A DNA stretch of 64,000 nucleotides, taken from positions 175,904 to 239,903 of the forward strand of contig JAGOPY010000006.1 in the NCBI GenBank assembly GCA_017991835.1. Direction: 5' to 3'. Of the stretch, positions 62,238 to 64,000 are shown piece by piece. Under the pieces are notes generated by a model. It ran no database searches and was not told where the DNA came from. It worked only from the letters and a program-made list of their open reading frames with translations. Positions within the stretch are counted from its first letter, which is position 1; each line of letters starts with the position of its first letter. The DNA comes from Bacteroidales bacterium (GTDB taxonomy: Bacteria; Bacteroidota; Bacteroidia; Bacteroidales; JAGOPY01). The position numbers were made by a program, and so were the translations under genes.

Positions 62238-62762
62238 ATGCAACTTCATTGGACTGATTTACAGAAGTATACTTTACTTGCCAAGGAATCAAATGAGCAA
62301 GAAGTATCCGGAATTTATCTCTGGGGATTCAAAAGCCGGGATAATTTTTTCATTGCTTATTACGGAGGAAAGGCTTGGAAAATCAAGAAAAGGATAACAG
62401 AACACTTATCAAATATTCTTGGCTTTAGTTATACATTATTTCATCCAGATAATATTGAAATCAAGAATTTTAGGAGAGATGAATCTATTTATAATCCGGA
62501 AGATTATGTTATTCGCACAAAAGGGATTTCAAACCGACGTGAATTTCAGCCTTTTATTGATTATATGGTAGACAATCTTTATTTCACGTATGCTCCTTTA
62601 TCAAAGAAAGATTTTGAAGATCATGCTGAAGATGCTGAAAGGTCCTTGATTATTAAGTATGAATTATTAGGAAAAGGCAACTCGAAATGTGGAAAGCCAA
62701 AAAGCATCATAGAATTAGGCAACCTAAAGAATGTCATCGAAAATTTTACTCCTGAACTGTAA
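62238..62762 (+). CDS. GIY-YIG nuclease-like protein
   Basis: 174 residues. GIYLWGF (from residue 25) and AYYGGKAWKIKKRITEHLSN (residues 40-59) give the GIY ... Y-x-G ... Arg pattern of GIY-YIG nucleases; Arg52 is the likely catalytic Arg. A Glu in the later AEDAERSLIIKY helix and the following GKGNSKCGKPKS loop are in the right order for the metal-binding Glu and the Asn of the family. The middle part (residues 60-120) is not recognised. It lies 67 bases after the glycosylase gene, so a separate or continued transcript is possible. Probably cuts DNA. Confidence 0.7.
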   Translation: MQLHWTDLQKYTLLAKESNEQEVSGIYLWGFKSRDNFFIAYYGGKAWKIKKRITEHLSNILGFSYTLFHPDNIEIKNFRRDESIYNPEDYVIRTKGISNRREFQPFIDYMVDNLYFTYAPLSKKDFEDHAEDAERSLIIKYELLGKGNSKCGKPKSIIELGNLKNVIENFTPEL

Positions 62763-62778
62763 TTATGAATCGATAACA

Positions 62779-63279
62779 ATGACATCTTATGATTTAACAA
62801 CAGCATTTGAACGAGAATATAGCTATCTGCTGACTGAAGGTCTATTCATCACCGGAGTTCATGGGGAATATCCCAATGAAAATACTGATGGTGGACTGTC
62901 AATCTCAATTAGCCATTCCCTCAAGCCAGAAGATGAAATTTTTCCAGAACATTGCCATTTATCCGTCATGCACCCTTTCATTTTCGATAATCGAAAAATA
63001 CCCAAGGTGTTCATGGGAGTAAGGGTACTGAATGTTGTCCGGGCAGATACAATGCCATCAGAGTTAGAAGAAATCGTATATGATCCGGCCGGATTTGAGA
63101 TGAATTACACACCAGGGCAATACTTTAGTTATATCAAGGAAAACATGGATTTGATCAGAGATACACTCAAGGAGCATGATATGAGCTTGGAGGACATGCT
63201 TGATGCCATCTGTTTTGGTGATTTCAATAAATTCCAGCAAGAATTCGATGAGGAAAGAATCAAGAGGATCATTCAGTAG
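62779..63279 (+). CDS. Uncharacterised acidic protein of the cargo block
   Basis: 166 residues from the ATG at 62779, 16 bases after the GIY-YIG gene. No family recognised. It is acidic, with no signal peptide or membrane helix: an N-terminal FEREYSYLLTEGLFITGVHG segment, central beta-rich part with ISISHSLKPEDEIFPEHCHLSV and a C-terminal helical part (SLEDMLDAICFGDFNKFQQEF). The small acidic character and tight spacing would suit an inhibitor, immunity or DNA-mimic role for the nucleases before it, but that is a guess from context only. Confidence 0.5.
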   Translation: MTSYDLTTAFEREYSYLLTEGLFITGVHGEYPNENTDGGLSISISHSLKPEDEIFPEHCHLSVMHPFIFDNRKIPKVFMGVRVLNVVRADTMPSELEEIVYDPAGFEMNYTPGQYFSYIKENMDLIRDTLKEHDMSLEDMLDAICFGDFNKFQQEFDEERIKRIIQ

Positions 63280-63441
63280 TAATTAACTGTAGCCCTCTAT
63301 ATATGCACGGAAATACCCGGGGAGGTGCTTTTGAGAGTTTGATTCATTGAACCGACCGGGGGGCTTGTTCTGCCGAAGGAAAGAGACTCCTTATTTCAAC
63401 ATTCACTTTTTTTTAGAAATATCCTGCCATAAGGGATTGAG

Positions 63442-63541
63442 ACATAAAGTGCCATTATATAACAGTCGCTTCGCTTTGTGTCATATAATGACTTTATGTT
63501 AAATCCTCCAGCCCGCAATTACCACACACTTAGGAGGATTT
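63442..63541. other. Structured noncoding stretch with two tandem hairpins
   Basis: The 329-base gap before the J-domain gene holds no gene. Hairpin 1: ACATAAAG and CATTATAT (63442-63460) pair with ATATAATG and CTTTATGT (63483-63499), imperfect at the junction, loop of 22 bases. Hairpin 2: AAATCCTCC (63501-63509) pairs perfectly with GGAGGATTT (63533-63541), loop of 23 bases; the right arm contains GGAGG and the left arm CCTCC. Candidates: small RNA, leader structure or single-stranded replication origin. Confidence 0.5.
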
Positions 63542-63608
63542 GACTCATTTTCCGTATGAATTCATGGTCAAAAGTTATTTGGATGACAAATTCAAAAACT
63601 AATGAGCT

Positions 63609-63914
63609 ATGAAAACACTGTATTTCCGCGACTGTAGAACACTACAGGAAGTTAAGCAAGTATACAAGAAACTTGCATTATTACACCATCCGGATCGTGG
63701 AGGAGATACCGCCACGATGCAGGAAATCAACCTTCAGTATGAGGCCATCATCAAGGATCCATTCTTCGGATTCTCTGTGCAACAGGAAGATGTGAAGGAG
63801 AGCTTTATCAAGTTCCCGGAGATCATCAACCTGATCATCTCATTTGATGTTGAGATCGAGATTTGCGGTCACTTGACTATTTCGGACCATATTGCGCCAC
63901 CCATTTCGGACTAA
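63609..63914 (+). pseudogene. J-domain protein truncated by an insertion sequence
   Basis: 101 codons. Residues about 11-50 form a short DnaJ-type domain with the HPDRGG motif (VYKKLALLHHPDRGGDTATMQEINLQYE), then a linker and the start of a second domain (FDVEIEICG). From about codon 86 the sequence is no longer protein-like and reads through the tandem repeats of the adjacent IS end, stopping at 63912-63914. Related Bacteroidota J-domain proteins continue with a WIWVxG-type domain after the same point, so the 3' part is lost or displaced. Confidence 0.7.
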
Positions 63915-64000
63915 ATTGAGCCACTCATTTCGGAGCAAATTGCGCCAGTGATTTCGGAGTAAATTGCGCCAGAAAAATGGTGTTATATCGGCCGGGATTC
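63864..64000 (+). mobile_element. Terminal region of an IS21-like insertion sequence (partial)
   Basis: The left border is about 63864, where the J-domain reading frame loses its family resemblance and TG (the common IS21 terminal dinucleotide) occurs. Four 24-bp repeats follow. Multiple spaced transposase-binding repeats near one end are a feature of the IS21 family; istA/istB would lie beyond the right edge. The IS family is inferred, since no transposase is in view. Confidence 0.55.
63879..63974. repeat. Four 24-bp tandem repeats, consensus ATTTCGGAnnAAATTGCGCCA
   Basis: ATTTCGGA starts at 63879, 63903, 63927 and 63951, exactly 24 bases apart; each is followed two bases later by AAATTG(C)GCCA with small changes. 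The constant period of about two helical turns puts all copies on nearly the same face of the DNA, as expected for protein-binding sites. Confidence 0.85.

Larger units (their letters stand above)
49730..63863 (+). mobile_element. Integrative element in ssrA carrying a defence cargo (right end not in window)
   Basis: From the ssrA 3' end the sequence changes to genes with visibly lower GC than the left 49 kb, all on the plus strand. Front module: tyrosine recombinase, RteC-like protein, HTH protein, small conserved protein, replication initiator. Cargo: helicase-nuclease, methyltransferase, Res-like enzyme, glycosylase, GIY-YIG nuclease, unknown protein. A J-domain gene follows and is cut by an insertion sequence end. 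No conjugation or capsid genes are in view, so it is either mobilised by others or continues past the edge. Confidence 0.7.

Noticed and set aside
63427..63444. CRISPR-repeat-like phrase (AAGGGATTGAGAC)
   Set aside because: It occurs once; no spaced repeats or cas genes are in the window.

Overview
The window looks like a chromosomal segment of an anaerobic, free-living member of the Bacteroidales/Bacteroidota. The evidence is several type IX secretion (T9SS) C-terminal sorting tails, a TonB-dependent receptor with an N-terminal carboxypeptidase-like domain, promoters of the TAnnTTTG (-7) type, ribosomal protein bTHX, DUF4783/DUF5606/RseC family proteins, an ion-pumping Rnf complex, NAD-linked PyrD/PyrK, and a tmRNA whose tag reads GENNFALAA. 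No organism name can be given from sequence alone.

Bases 1-49,300 are mostly ordinary core genome. In order: a YihY/BrkB membrane protein, nadC and a DUF4783 protein (minus strand); an SDR oxidoreductase, a gingipain-like C25 peptidase, RseC and a T9SS cargo protein; the rnfBCDGEA operon with ftsE attached; two glycosyltransferases; murB and two small membrane proteins; pyrK/pyrD, a DUF5606 protein, an MsbA-like ABC exporter and purB; an FkbM methyltransferase with a glycosyltransferase; recQ and a 3-methyladenine glycosylase; HU, fmt and a TPR protein; bTHX; a murL-murD2 pair that suggests D-glutamate enters peptidoglycan by epimerisation of UDP-MurNAc-L-Ala-L-Glu; YqgE and a methyltransferase remnant. 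From 34 to 49 kb most genes encode surface or secreted proteins (beta-propeller T9SS protein, S9 lipoprotein peptidase, TonB receptor, GH38 alpha-mannosidase-like protein, and a large T9SS protein split by one in-frame stop).

At 49,336 lies ssrA (tmRNA). An integrative element begins at its 3' end and runs towards the right edge. Its front module is a tyrosine recombinase, an RteC-like protein, a small HTH protein, a small conserved protein and a filamentous-phage-type replication initiator. Behind it is a co-directional, tightly spaced cargo block: a UvrD-like helicase with an Fe-S PD-(D/E)XK nuclease, a beta-class adenine methyltransferase, a type III Res-like helicase-nuclease, an endonuclease III-like Fe-S glycosylase lacking the lyase lysine, a GIY-YIG nuclease and an unknown acidic protein. 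I read this block as a composite anti-phage/restriction system and the best candidate for something undescribed. The window ends in a J-domain gene cut by what looks like the end of an IS21-type insertion sequence, marked by four 24-bp repeats.

All calls come from reading the sequence. Family assignments rest on motifs and recall of families, not on database searches.
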